Assembly: GCF_000003605.2 (NCBI RefSeq)
Contig: NW_003156234.1
Coordinates: 19,947 to 51,910, forward strand
Reading direction: 5' to 3'
Source: Saccoglossus kowalevskii
Taxonomy: Eukaryota > Hemichordata > Enteropneusta > Harrimaniidae
DNA: 31,964 nucleotides
In this document: positions 1-9,769 of the stretch, piece by piece
Numbering within the stretch: the first letter of the stretch is position 1
Layout of the letters: every line of letters begins with the position of its first letter
Position numbers and translations under genes: made by a program
The notes under the pieces: generated by a model
Databases searched by the model: none
Told to the model about the DNA's origin: nothing
Seen by the model: only the letters and a program-made list of their open reading frames with translations

Positions 1-1240
1 GGATCGATAAATAACGCAAGCAATGACAGAATGATTATTAATATTTTCCCCGATGCTCTTCGAATTTTTATTTTCTTTTATTTCAAGGTAAGAAATGGCT
101 AGTTGAAGTTGCATCGTCTTCAATGCGGCTGTTTCACCGCGAGCAACTCCAGCTCGGTTTTATTAGATCTCTTATCAGAGACACTTGAAGGATTAGCTTG
201 TTTGTAAACTGTCAGCGTGTACAGTGGGACAGTAATGTTTGTCAGGGGATTATCCCTCGTTGCTCGTTTGCATAACAATGGAAACCTGAACGTTCCTGGA
301 GTACGGACTCAAATGCCTGCAGTTTTCTTCATTTTTCACGCCCGAGCTTGAAATTATTCATTATCTGACACTCTTATGAATTCTATGATATCAGTGGTTA
401 ATATGTTTGGCCATTTGTAGTGTATATGTATAATAATGCAGCAAATATACAGTGTTTTATTAACCAAAACTGTTTTTCGCGTTTTTCTCGAGTTGATGTT
501 TTGATTGAGTACGACTCATTGGGACCGCCGCCAAATCAACTGCGTTCGGACTAGAACATTCATACTCGCAGTTATCGTTCAATAGATAATTATGGTGCGA
601 AATATGTCTGGGTTTTTAAAGAAAATGCTTTGTCACAGAATGATAGTCTGTTGAAGGTGCAAAGTATGAAATCATTTGGGGACAAAAAAACAAACCTGCA
701 TAGAAATCGGAATAATAGGTCTTTTGATTACCGTGGACACAATGGACTTGATTACGGACAATGCATGACGTAAATTTCATAAGGAAATTCCGCAGTGTGC
801 TCTCGCAATCGCGGACTTAGTCATTTTCACAAGGTTCGCCATTTTTGATGTCACGTGATAATCATGTAAACAATCACTGTCCAGTTTGTGCGAACTTGTA
901 CCTCTATACTTAGTCTTTTTAAATATATAAGCTAAATTACTGTTCTGAACGAGACAACAGACACAGAATGTTTTATTCGAAAAAGTCACAAAACCCTTCT
1001 CGCTACCTTAATGACTATTTCAAACCTATTCATCATTCATATCAAACCAGACAACTCCACAATTAAAATCTTTTTGTTGAATATACCCTTACAACATTTG
1101 GCCAGTTTTCGATGACATACTCAGGTGCAAAAATATGGAATAAAATCCCGGCTAAATTAGGTCAATTATCTCACGCAGTTTGTTCAAAAAAATGATTAAA
1201 CATTTATTATTGGCAGAAAACTAGGCACATATGATCTTGT
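1..1240. other. Intergenic, no gene recognised
   Basis: I found no protein family, RNA gene or repeat that I can name here. Open frames are short and without recognisable motifs. The sequence is AT-rich with scattered homopolymer runs, like the other non-coding parts of the window. Confidence 0.5.
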
Positions 1241-1320
1241 TTGCCAAGTTGTTTATTTATTCATTTTTTTAACCTGATTTATTTTTCCAAAACTTATTTT
1301 CTTAGACTTAGAAGTTCTGT

Positions 1321-1410
1321 ATGGCATCAGATTGGTTTTGGCGGTACCACTTTCGCGGATGCCCTGCGGTGGTTGGTGTTGGTGGTGGTATCGGCAAAGC
1401 GCGATGCCAT
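1321..1410. other. GC-rich patch flanked by a short inverted repeat
   Basis: A GC-rich stretch of about 90 bp stands out from AT-rich surroundings. It begins with ATGGCATC and ends with GATGCCAT, an 8-bp inverted pair about 70 bp apart. Both forward frames are open across it but neither gives a recognisable protein. It could be a remnant of a coding exon or a small mobile element. Confidence 0.3.
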
Positions 1411-1587
1411 ACAGACATATTTGTTCATTTATTGATTAATAAGCTATATGATTATTCATCACCGATTTGTATTAACTTTCATATTCATTTGTTTAGTTAT
1501 TTATTAATTTGGTTAGTTAATCTTCATATTAATAAACTGACTGGACTAGCAGTAAGCTATTTTCTGATTTCCCTTTTACCCAATATA

Positions 1588-1718
1588 TATATACATATAT
1601 ATATATTTTTCTTACCATTTGTTTTTCTGTATGACTTACTTTTGTTATTTTTTTTTCAGTGTTTTTTATTGTTATTATTATTGGGTAAATAAATAAATAT
1701 TATTATTATTATTATCTC
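1588..1718. repeat. Microsatellites: (TA)n and (ATT)n
   Basis: A TA-rich dinucleotide run lies near 1588-1612 and an ATT/AAT trinucleotide run near 1696-1716. On the minus strand the second run directly follows an open stretch ending in Cys-Pro-Glu-Glu. That resembles the 3' end of a non-LTR retrotransposon with a simple-repeat tail, but this is only a suggestion. Confidence 0.6.
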
Positions 1719-1719
1719 C

Positions 1720-2160
1720 TCGGGACAAGCTTTCCTGATTGACCACACAGCACACGATGGCATCACGTCCAAGTTTGCTGTGAACCCAATACGTGAATTG
1801 AGTATAGGACGTTCATCAGTAAGTTCTAGAATAAACATATGAATGTAACATTCGAGCAGTTTTCACAGTAAATCATGCGAATAACTACGTTATGTTGCCA
1901 ACTAACCTATATAGGCAGTATAGGCTCTATAAGTGGGTCTCTTGTTATGTCATAGAATGTAACCAACACAGACCTCAGTACAGCTTGATATGTACAATCA
2001 TGGTTAGTACATATATACATCCATAATTATATTTCGCTTGTAGTTATGAAGATTACATAGCACTGTATACTGTACACTTCTTCTCGCTATTCGCTAACAT
2101 TAATACAATGTTTTTACAAACAAAACACACAAAGTACTTCATACTAACTGATTCATTTCA
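1720..2160. other. Intergenic, no gene recognised
   Basis: A short open stretch on the plus strand (about 1720-1820) ends at a good donor-like GTAAGT, but no upstream acceptor or family match is visible. I do not call it an exon. Confidence 0.35.
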
Positions 2161-2169
2161 CACACGTGA

Positions 2170-4315
2170 CCAGTCAGCTATGTGCTCATTTAAATTTCAT
2201 CCCAATTAGGGGCCATTTAATGTTTAGAAATATTTCAAAATTGCTATGGTTTTCACTTGTGTCTGTCGTCAGTTGAACTATGACCTCTACATCCCTACGA
2301 CAATAGAACGGCTATTTACGACATATTAATTCACTTTTGCGAACTTTTTACGATGGATCTCGATAGTATGACAACATAGGTCAAATTTCCATGTAAATTT
2401 GAAAATTTTGCAATCACTTTTCACAACTTTGTAAGCAGTTTTTTTACCATTTTACTCTTTGTTAGTGGTATAATCTCCCGATAAGAGGGGCTTTTTCAAA
2501 ATTTTCACATTCATTACCCTAAATTTAACTGCAGCTTCGATATGACAATGACTTAGGTCAAATATATATGCCAGCCCACCCACTTTTCAATTGCTTTTCA
2601 TATCTTTTTATTTTAGGCTGTTTTTGCACATGATACGGTCAGCTAATATGACTGTCCGCTAATATAGGGGTTTTCACTTGGATTTTATTCAATTTTCTAC
2701 TTATAACGTCACGGTTCGATATGACAACAACTTACTTCAAATATACACACAAATCTACCAACTTTGCAATCGCTTTGCACAACTTTGAACGCTGTCTTAA
2801 CAGCTCACGCCATCATAAGGCGACTGCAAAAACTAGTTGTTCATTGAAAATTCATACAAATTTAAAACCGTTTCATAAACTTTAAAAACCTAAATAATCA
2901 ACATGACATTCTCCTATAAATGTTTGACATCACTACAATAAAGAATAGACAAAAAATTGCGTTACGCCTTTTCCTTCTCTGCGCCAAAAAAACAAAAAAG
3001 TATAAATGTTTTCCACCTGCTTTGCTCAGATTGTCTCCCATGCGAGTACTATCCATGCTCGATTGATCTTATCTTTTGTTAGAGACCGAACCCCTCACCA
3101 CTCAGCTATTTGTTCATTTCAATTTTTCCCCAATTAGGGGCCATTTAATGTTTAGCAATCATTCAAAATTGCTATCTTTTCCACTTGTGTCTGTCGTCCG
3201 TTGACCTGTGACCTCTATATACCTACGACAATAGGACGGCTATTTACGACATATTTATTCACTTTTGCGAACTTTTAACGATGGGTCTCGATAGTATGAC
3301 AACATAGGTCACATTTCCGTGTAAAATTGCAAACTTTGCAATCACTTTTCACAACTTTGTAAGAAGTTTGTTTATCATTTTACTCTTTGATAGTGGTATA
3401 ATCTCCTGATAAGTGGGGCTTTTTCCAAAACTCGTTCATACATTTTTCTAAATTTAACTGCGGCGTTGATATGACAATGACTTTGGTCAAATATACATGC
3501 CAACCCACCCACTTTGCAATTGCTTTTAATATCTTTTTAGGCAGTTTTGGCACATGTTACGTTCAGCTAATATGACTGTCCGCTAATGTAGGACTTTTCA
3601 TTTGGATTTTATTCATTTTTCTACTGTATAACGTCACGGTTCAATATGACAACAATTCACTTCAAATATATACACAAATCTACCAAATTTGCAATCGCTT
3701 TGCACAACTTTGCACGTTGTTTTAAAAGCTCAGGCCATCATGCGGCGACTGCAAAAACTAGTTGTTCATTGAAAATTTATACAAATTTTAAACCGTTTCA
3801 TAAACTTTAAAAACCTAAATAATCAACATGACATTCTCCTATAAATGTTTGACATCACAGCAATAATAAATTGCCAAAAAAATGCTTTACGCCTTTTTTT
3901 TGTGTGCGCAGAAAATAAAAAAAAATATTTCTCAACCTGATTTGCTTAGATTGTCTCCATGCAAGTACTATCCATGCTCGATTGATCTTAACTTTTGTTA
4001 GAGACCGATCACCAGACCACTCAGCTATGTGTTCTTTTGAATTTTTCCCAATTAGGGGCCATTTAATGTTTAGAAATGTTTCAAAATTGCTATCGTTTCC
4101 ACTTGTGCCTGTCGTCAGTTGACCTATGACCTCTACATACCTACGACAATAGAACGCCTATTTACCACATAATTATTCACTTTTGCGAACTTTTAACGAT
4201 AGATCTCGATAGTATGACAACATAGGTCACATTTCAATGTAAATTTGCAAACTTTGCAATCACTTTTCACAACTTTGTAAGCAGTTTACCATTTTCTCTT
4301 TGATAGTGGTATTAT
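2170..4315. repeat. Higher-order tandem repeat, ~920-bp unit, 2.3 copies
   Basis: The same landmark (AGGGGCCATTTAATG) occurs at 2208, 3136 and 4054, giving periods of 928 and 918 bp. Copies one and two are full length and the third stops near 4315. Within each full unit a second periodicity is visible. A motif like CGATATGACAA followed by a conserved tail (TTTGCAATCRCTTT, CACAACTTTG) starts at 2361, 2539 and 2717, and again at 3289, 3467 and 3642, about 178 bp apart. So roughly 540 bp of each unit is made of three diverged ~178-bp monomers, and the rest is unique to the unit. No reading frame is conserved between copies. It is satellite-like, and the local array is short. Confidence 0.85.
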
Positions 4316-4738
4316 TTATAAGACTAATCTACCTGATTTTATTGATGAAGATAAAGGTATTAGTCACCTGTGGAGGCTCAGAACACATATTGCAAGTATG
4401 GCCTGGTTTTATTTTTGACTCCCGTTTTAGCCAATATTAAAATTGGCCTGAGCCAATTGGTTTGAGCTACAGACGAGTCGCATATGAGAAAACACCATCA
4501 CAGTGCTAAATTGCCGCCTCTTAGATATAAAAATTAGATATGCAAATTACTTAGACTATTGTTATTCTAATTGATGCATATTAGTCAATATGCTGTAATT
4601 TCCCCATGATTATGCAGTCAACATCCAAATTTCATTTATTGCATGCCTAATTTCAACATTTGAATCAATAACTCTGTATCCTCGAGCAAAATGTAGGTGA
4701 CAACAATTTACTGTACTTTTCTTTCTACTTGATATTAA

Positions 4739-5005
4739 ATTGTTCCATACTGTCCCGTCATTTCTGGGTCCATCGTACACACTGGATTTGCCAGTGGAAA
4801 AATACCATTTGCTCATGTAGATGTTAACCAATTACCGCATGACTCAAACCTTACAATGAATCTACTCCTTCAAATCCTAAGTAAAGCAAAGAATCATTTG
4901 GCAAAGATTTTATATCTTCGACTTGACAACTGCTTCAGGGAGAATAAAAACAGATATTTATTGTCCCTTATGAAAATAATGGATGAATTGGACATTTTTG
5001 ATGAC
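4739..5005 (+). pseudogene. DUF7869-like (transposon-associated) coding fragment
   Basis: An 89-codon frame is open from just after a TAA at 4736 and ends at GAC followed by GTAAGTAT, a strong donor-like site. The translation contains PHDSNLTMN, LYLRLDNCFRENKNRY and then LSLMKIMDELDIFDD. The 'LDNC-x-RENKN' signature, with HDSN about 30 residues before it, is what I know from DUF7869 proteins. These are multicopy, transposase-like proteins of metazoan genomes that normally continue with a VGHTHxDxDQ segment. I did not find that continuation downstream, so this is an isolated exon or a truncated copy. Phase at the putative donor is 0. The opposite-strand frame over the same bases is a shadow. 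Confidence 0.55.
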
Positions 5006-5510
5006 GTAAGTATAACAACATCATAAATATCACCTAAAATCAACTGCAGTGACTGTTGTTAAGAATTGAGATACTGTAAATCACTGTAATTTCGTGAGCG
5101 GCAAATTTTCACGAATTTTGCAGGCTGTGATAAGCATGACATTTTGTTGCAGGGAATATTTTACTGCAGCCCTAAACACACACTGTTGCAGTGAATTTAG
5201 CAAAAGTTTCTCCTCACAAATTAAATCGTGGAAATTGCTATTAGTAAAAATGATTTGCAGTAGTTGCGATTCATACTTGTGTAGTGCCTGAACGTAGTAA
5301 AGTTTAAATTTAAGAAACGTAGTCACCAGAGAAACATACTTTCATGTCCGTATAAAAATGTCTGTTTATAGTCGGAAAGACTACTATACTACAAACTCAA
5401 ATGAGGTAATGTGGAAACCATTCCAGTGAGTCCCTGAGAACAATGTGCGTTATAAGTCATATCTTGGACAAGCGTGTATCAATTACGGAAATTGTGGGAT
5501 GTTATTTTAT
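5006..5510. other. No gene recognised
   Basis: Two short frames lie on opposite strands around 5081-5326, without recognisable motifs. I saw no repeat match to other parts of the window until the exon-1 unit begins at about 5511. Confidence 0.4.
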
Positions 5511-5834
5511 AAATAATTTATTTACAAGTTGTTTTCAATAGTGACAGTGCTTTTACATTTGAGACACATCCCCGGTAATTATGTGATCATGACAATGGCT
5601 ACAGCCATTCGAATGTTTACTCTGCAACGTTTCGAAGTTTTGTTGGCGTTTGTAAGATTTCGCATGGAAGGGAACACCGAGGCATTACCTCAGTTGATCG
5701 TTTGGATGAATAAAGCAGGACTAATCTGTAATGAACTACTGTGTATACATTTAGGTAGAACTGCAACTCCAGTAGCCAAAATAATTCTAACACTGCAAAA
5801 ATCTACCTTCTTATTACAATGTGTTTCCAATCAC

Positions 5835-5990
5835 TTCAATTTCCGGAATGCCATAATTTATAAAACAAACACTCCCAGCGGCAGTGAAACTATGATTTAC
5901 GTCATCGATAAGCTTCTGGTAAGTCTCAGCATCAGGTGTATTCCTATTTAGACTATATGCCGAAAAGTCAATGACTGTCGATGCTGCCAT
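5835..5990 (-). pseudogene. Orphan first exon of the 2OG dioxygenase family
   Basis: Reading from ATG at 5990 gives MAASTVIDFSAYSLN, then PDAETYQKLIDDV and CFINYGIPEI. This is a clear third copy of gene A exon 1, the start of the DIOX_N domain. It is open for 52 codons but two codons (Pro-Ile after MAASTV) are missing, and His of the NHGIP motif is Tyr. The donor reads GAA|GTGATT instead of GCG|GTGAGT, which weakens it. I could not find exons 2-7 to the left, where 2170-4315 is satellite-like. It is therefore an orphan or pseudo first exon unless the partner exons lie outside the window. Confidence 0.75.
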
Positions 5991-6046
5991 ATTGCTACCA
6001 TTTAATGAGTACAGAAGTTACGTAGGCCCGTTTATGTATTCACGAA

Positions 6047-6054
6047 CCTTTATA
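6047..6054 (-). promoter_or_regulatory. TATA-like box of orphan exon 1
   Basis: TATAAAGG on the minus strand, 57 bp upstream of the ATG at 5990. The same position holds TATAAAGG before the 21510 start and TACAAAGG before the 20614 start. Conserved spacing supports a promoter role, but no transcription start is observed. Confidence 0.4.
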
Positions 6055-6304
6055 ATGATTTACGTTGTATGTATACATCTCGCGCTTGCTCTGTAGACAA
6101 CAAGTCGAGAAATACGGGCGACCAACTACTTTTGAGCTTTCATTCCCAGGAATGTGTAGATGAACGTGTATATTAAGCATGAAAGTGTTGTGGGCGAACG
6201 GGAGTTATCATATCACAATAGTTGTATAAATGAACAACTTTTCCACAACATAATTAGTCATATTTTATTGGTTAATATATGTGTAAAAACGTAATATGTA
6301 TAAT

Positions 6305-6421
6305 TGTGACAAATATGTCATTACTTTGGTGTTATTTGTTATAATGATTATTAAATTGTTTACATCGGTTATAGTACTGTAAAAGTAATGTAATTGACTA
6401 AACACATATCACATAATTCCA
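6305..6421 (+). repeat. 5' LTR remnant of gypsy element 1
   Basis: Starts with TGTGACAAATATGTCAT and matches the sequence at 7560-7678, including the GTTATAGTACTGTAAAAGT core. It is joined directly to integrase-derived coding sequence, so the rest of the LTR, gag and most of integrase have been deleted. Confidence 0.7.
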
Positions 6422-7513
6422 ATGGTGGGATGATAATAATTAAAAGATTAATCTTCCGGGCAAAGGGAAAACATTTCATGCTAACATGCTAAAGCAATAT
6501 GTTAAACCTGAAGATGAGTTTAGTTATGGTAATTCAAATAATAATATCTTTGAGGAGTTGTTGATCTCTCCCACCGTACACCCAACTCAGTCTATACAGG
6601 ATGTAGTAGTAAGCTCCAGTTTGAACGAGGAACAAAAGGTTGAGGTGAAAGAATTATTCGGGAAATACTACAACGGATGAGCCAGTGAGACAGAAACCTT
6701 ACCCTATACCCTATGCTGTGACAGATACAGTGAAGAAAGAGCTGTCTATGATGGAGCGACGGTGATAGGACGATCCAACTCTCCATTGTCTTCACCAATT
6801 ATTCTGGTGAAGAAAAAGGATGGTTCTGTAAGATTCTGCATAGACCATATGGTTTATATCAATTTCGTATGATGACATTTGGTTTCGTGAGTTCCCCTGT
6901 ATCATTTACGATAATTATGCCTTTTATGCGTAGACAACTTCATTGACGTATTTGTGAATATCTTGAAATGGGAGGCCCATCTTTCTACATTGGAATATGT
7001 CTATATTCGTCTTAGAACCTAATAGGTGTGCAAGTGTTACCTCCTTAGATTCCTTGGGACATGTAATTGGTGGAGGGAAGCTTCAACACCAACCAAACAA
7101 ACAGCATCACCTCAAGGAGGCAAAACAACCGTAGACAAAGAGAGCAATGCGACCCTTCTTTGGACTTCATTCCTCTGACTGGCATGACTAAGAAGAATGA
7201 GCCTAATAGCCATCAATGGGGTCCTAGCAAAGAAATCGTGTTTACATCCCTAAAAACCGAATTGCATATGGAAGTTGTGAGCTGCAACACAGAGAATAAG
7301 CATTGGAATGCTTAGCTATAGTCTAGGGTGTGCAGAATGTTGATGTATGGGCGTGAATTTGTGTTACAAACAGATCATCAATCACTTGTGTATATACAAT
7401 ATGCTAAGGTAACACATGCTCCACAACGGTTTAGACTGCAGATTGAATCCTTTAAGGGTGCAGATAATGTTGGACATGATTTTCTAAGCATAAGTTTGTT
7501 TACTAAGAACTAA
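6422..7513 (+). pseudogene. Decayed Ty3/gypsy pol fragment (IN tail - RT - RNase H)
   Basis: In broken frames the sequence gives, in order: an integrase C-terminal remnant (MLKQYVKPEDE near 6486); the linker EEQKVEVKELFGKYY; the RT entry DEPVRQKPYPIPYA near 6670; LVKKKDGSVRFCID near 6810; YGLYQFRMMTFGFV; the polymerase motif at about 6936-6950; a WEAHLSTLEYVYIRL segment; and RNase H/connection sequence YGREFVLQTDHQSLVYI at 7350-7400, ending GADNVGHDFLS before a stop at 7511. Several frameshifts and stops are present and the FIDD motif has become FIDV, so it is dead. Integrase sequence precedes RT and RNase H comes last, as in Gmr1-like Ty3/gypsy elements. Confidence 0.85.
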
Positions 7514-7545
7514 AGAGAAAAGTGTCTTTTTAAAACACTTTTTTA

Positions 7546-7925
7546 GAAGGAGGGAGTGATGTGACAAATTTGTCACTATTTTGTTTTATTTGTTATATTG
7601 ACTAGTAATGTGTGTATGTAGGTTATATTACTGTAAAAATTTAATTGAATAAACGCATATCATATAATATACTCATGGTGCCTCGTGGTTGCTTTGCAAC
7701 TAGTGTACAGGTGTACATGAATCAGATGGTTTAATTAGCAGTGTGCTGGTATGCGAGTGCGAATTGGAAGTTAGTCGTATGCACTTTCAGGTGCGTGTAT
7801 GTATTTTAACTATTGTAGGCTGGATGACTGATAACTGATTTTGTGATGAAAAGTAGGCCAGTACGCTGGGTAATTCTGCAGTGTGATATGGGAAGTTGTC
7901 CAGGAATGAGCAGCTTCTGTAATAG
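7546..7925 (+). repeat. Polypurine tract and 3' LTR of gypsy element 1
   Basis: A purine tract (AGAAGGAGGGAGTGA) immediately precedes TGTGAC, the classical PPT-LTR junction. The LTR opens with the perfect 16-bp palindrome GTGACAAATTTGTCAC (7561-7576). 7560-7678 matches the 5' LTR remnant. 7735-7925 matches 23592-23775, so the LTR probably runs through to about 7925. The exact 3' end and any target duplication are not resolved. Confidence 0.65.
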
Positions 7926-8280
7926 TGGTTATCCATTAGCAAAAAAGAAGAAATAATAATGTGAATGCATTCATGTTATTGCATGTAATTTCCAGTGAAT
8001 CCCACGAGTGTTGACAGCACGAAAGTCTTGACATTTTTTCATTTAATCCGTTCACAAATAGACGGAAACCTCAGGCAATAATCGGAACTGGGATTAATGA
8101 ATCAACCATTCCGAGTCATTGAGTAACCTCAAATGAGAGAGTGAATTGGTAATCAAGTTCATTTTTTTTGCAGAGATAATATTACTATACAAATATTTTG
8201 TGGAAAGATATATTACACTATGCACATCACACATACCATATATGTATACAGTGTGGTTATATAAATAATAACATCCCACA
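7926..8280. other. No gene recognised
   Basis: Contains a 12-bp perfect palindrome, TGAATGCATTCA (7962-7973). Otherwise I see nothing nameable. Short open frames here have no motifs. Confidence 0.4.
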
Positions 8281-8380
8281 ATTCCCGTAATTGACTTCTC
8301 AGCATATAGTCTAAATAGAAATACACCTGATTCCGAGACTTACCAAACATATGGGTTTATTTAATAAATCACGGCATTGC
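8281..8380 (+). pseudogene. Broken, inverted copy of dioxygenase exon 1
   Basis: The plus strand reads IPVIDFSAYSLNRNTPDSET and then YQ, nearly identical to gene A residues 7-27. About 45 bp are then missing, covering the KLIDDVHHGFTTAGC part. The end, TTTATTTAATAAATCACGGC, corresponds to VYFINHGI out of frame. The ATG and first codons are lost. Its orientation is opposite to genes A and B. It cannot be a working exon. Confidence 0.8.
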
Positions 8381-8399
8381 AAACAAATAGTAATAAGTA

Positions 8400-9290
8400 G
8401 GTGATAGTTTTCTTCAGAGTTAGTATCTTTGTCGTCTACTGGATTTGCAGTTTATGCTTAGTTATACTGATGGTGTTATACTAGTGTAGTGTGTAGAGAA
8501 CGTCGACACACTTTGCCGATGGTGCTCACATTGTAGAGATAACAGGTTTGACACAAATGTATCAACATTTGTTCATTACGGATTACTCCAGCTTTATTCA
8601 TCCAAACGATCAGCTGAGGTAATGCGTCGCTGTTTACTTCTCTGGCAAAATCTTAAAACTCAAACAAAAATCGAAAGCGTGGCACAGAAAACAGCTAATG
8701 TCTGCATCCGGTGTCGTGATCAGTAATTACCAGGGATGTGTTACCAGGGATGTTCTAAAGGTTGAAGGATTGTAAAATTGTCACTATTAAAAACAACTCG
8801 TAAATAAAGTATTCATAAAATATTATCAAAATTCCTGCAGTATGTATTTATAATGTCCAACTCGAACATGCAAGTTGTTATAATAAAAATTGCAATGTAA
8901 TCACATGCAAATATGTGTATAATAAACGTGTTATTTACTGAACACAACTTAGCTTGTCGGTGTGCTTGGGCCACATGTGCGGTCAGAGGTTCATATTACA
9001 TACTTGTACAAGTCTTTACGGCATGGAACTCATGTTTTTCTTACCAAACTTTGACTGACACTGTAGAAATGCCAAAGTGTTCGACCCAATAGAAAGCATA
9101 TTAGTTCATTACAGATAGTCCAGCTTTATTCATCCATACGATGCTATTTGATTCCAGTAATTTAGGTGTTGAATCACGATTTATCACAATACAGATAGTC
9201 TGGATTTGTGTCAGCTGAAGTAACGCCTTGCTGCTCATAAAAGTAATTTACATAATCGTGACAGAGTAAACATGCCAATGGCTGAAGGTG
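8400..9290 (+). repeat. Inverted intron-side sequence of exon-1 unit
   Basis: Reverse-complement matches to the intron-side flank of exon 1: near 8801-8815 to the TATAAATACTTTATTTAC region (20231, 21080); 8925-8995 to the block with CCACATGTGG and CACACCGACATTAGG (20055-20105, 20965-21010); and 9100-9270 to 19765-19935 and 20705-20850. A 14-bp tandem duplication (TTACCAGGGATGTG) lies at 8727-8753. Order and orientation fit a single inverted duplication that includes the broken exon at 8281. Confidence 0.7.
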
Positions 9291-9299
9291 GTATGATCT

Positions 9300-9769
9300 C
9301 GTGATTACAACGGATGTATCTCAAAGGTGATAAAGGCATTGACACTTCTGAACATAATTAATAGAAAATGTATTCGAAAAATTCCTATGTTTAATTTGCC
9401 ATATTACTAACCATACTACTTTCACCACATTATTTCTATTCCACCACATGACCTCCCTATACGGATTCCTAATTCGTCGTTCATAGCGAAAACTTAACAT
9501 GATGAAAGCTTCTTATGCATTTTTAATATTAATGAAAGTTTATTTTTACAGAGCCAATGCACCTGAATTAAAACAATGTCATGAAAGTGACACAACGCTG
9601 GGATAACATTAATAGATGATTTTTCACCTGTACAGTTATATGTGACCAGTCTGACTGTCATGTTCATTATTAGTAATACTTTCGAATTAATACCTAATTT
9701 GGCTCCGAAGAAGGACTTAATAGTCGATGAGACACCTCCTGATTAGATTCGACAACAAACATTTTACTT
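9300..9769. other. No gene recognised
   Basis: AT-rich, with no open frame or repeat that I can link to the rest of the window. Confidence 0.4.

Larger units (their letters stand above)
5511..6300 (-). repeat. Exon-1 duplication unit, left copy
   Basis: This block matches 20225-20700 and 21073-21830 along its length. Shared landmarks are TTTACAAGTTGTTTTCAA, CACATCCCCGGTAATTATG, the first exon itself, and the promoter-side segment with ATGATTTACGTT. The part at about 6110-6260 (ACAAGTCGA...CACAACATAATTAGTCA) also recurs at 21612-21800 and a third time at 23905-24090. It is part of a segmental duplication rather than a processed copy, because intron-side and promoter-side sequences are both kept. 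Confidence 0.8.

Noticed and set aside
1241..1692. Overlapping plus-strand ORFs of 64 and 123 codons
   Set aside because: Mostly low-complexity Phe/Leu/Ile from AT-rich DNA and microsatellites.
4610..4831. 73-codon minus-strand ORF
   Set aside because: Shadow of the DUF7869-like plus-strand frame, which has the recognisable motif.
1..5500. Exons 2-7 of a third dioxygenase gene to the left of the orphan exon 1
   Set aside because: I looked for the KYSRPD, GEHSD, RWTSD and NKYPP landmarks on the minus strand and saw none.
5529..5951. 140-codon plus-strand ORF
   Set aside because: It runs antisense across the orphan exon 1 and its intron-side flank; the homologous units at 20-21.5 kb do not keep the frame.
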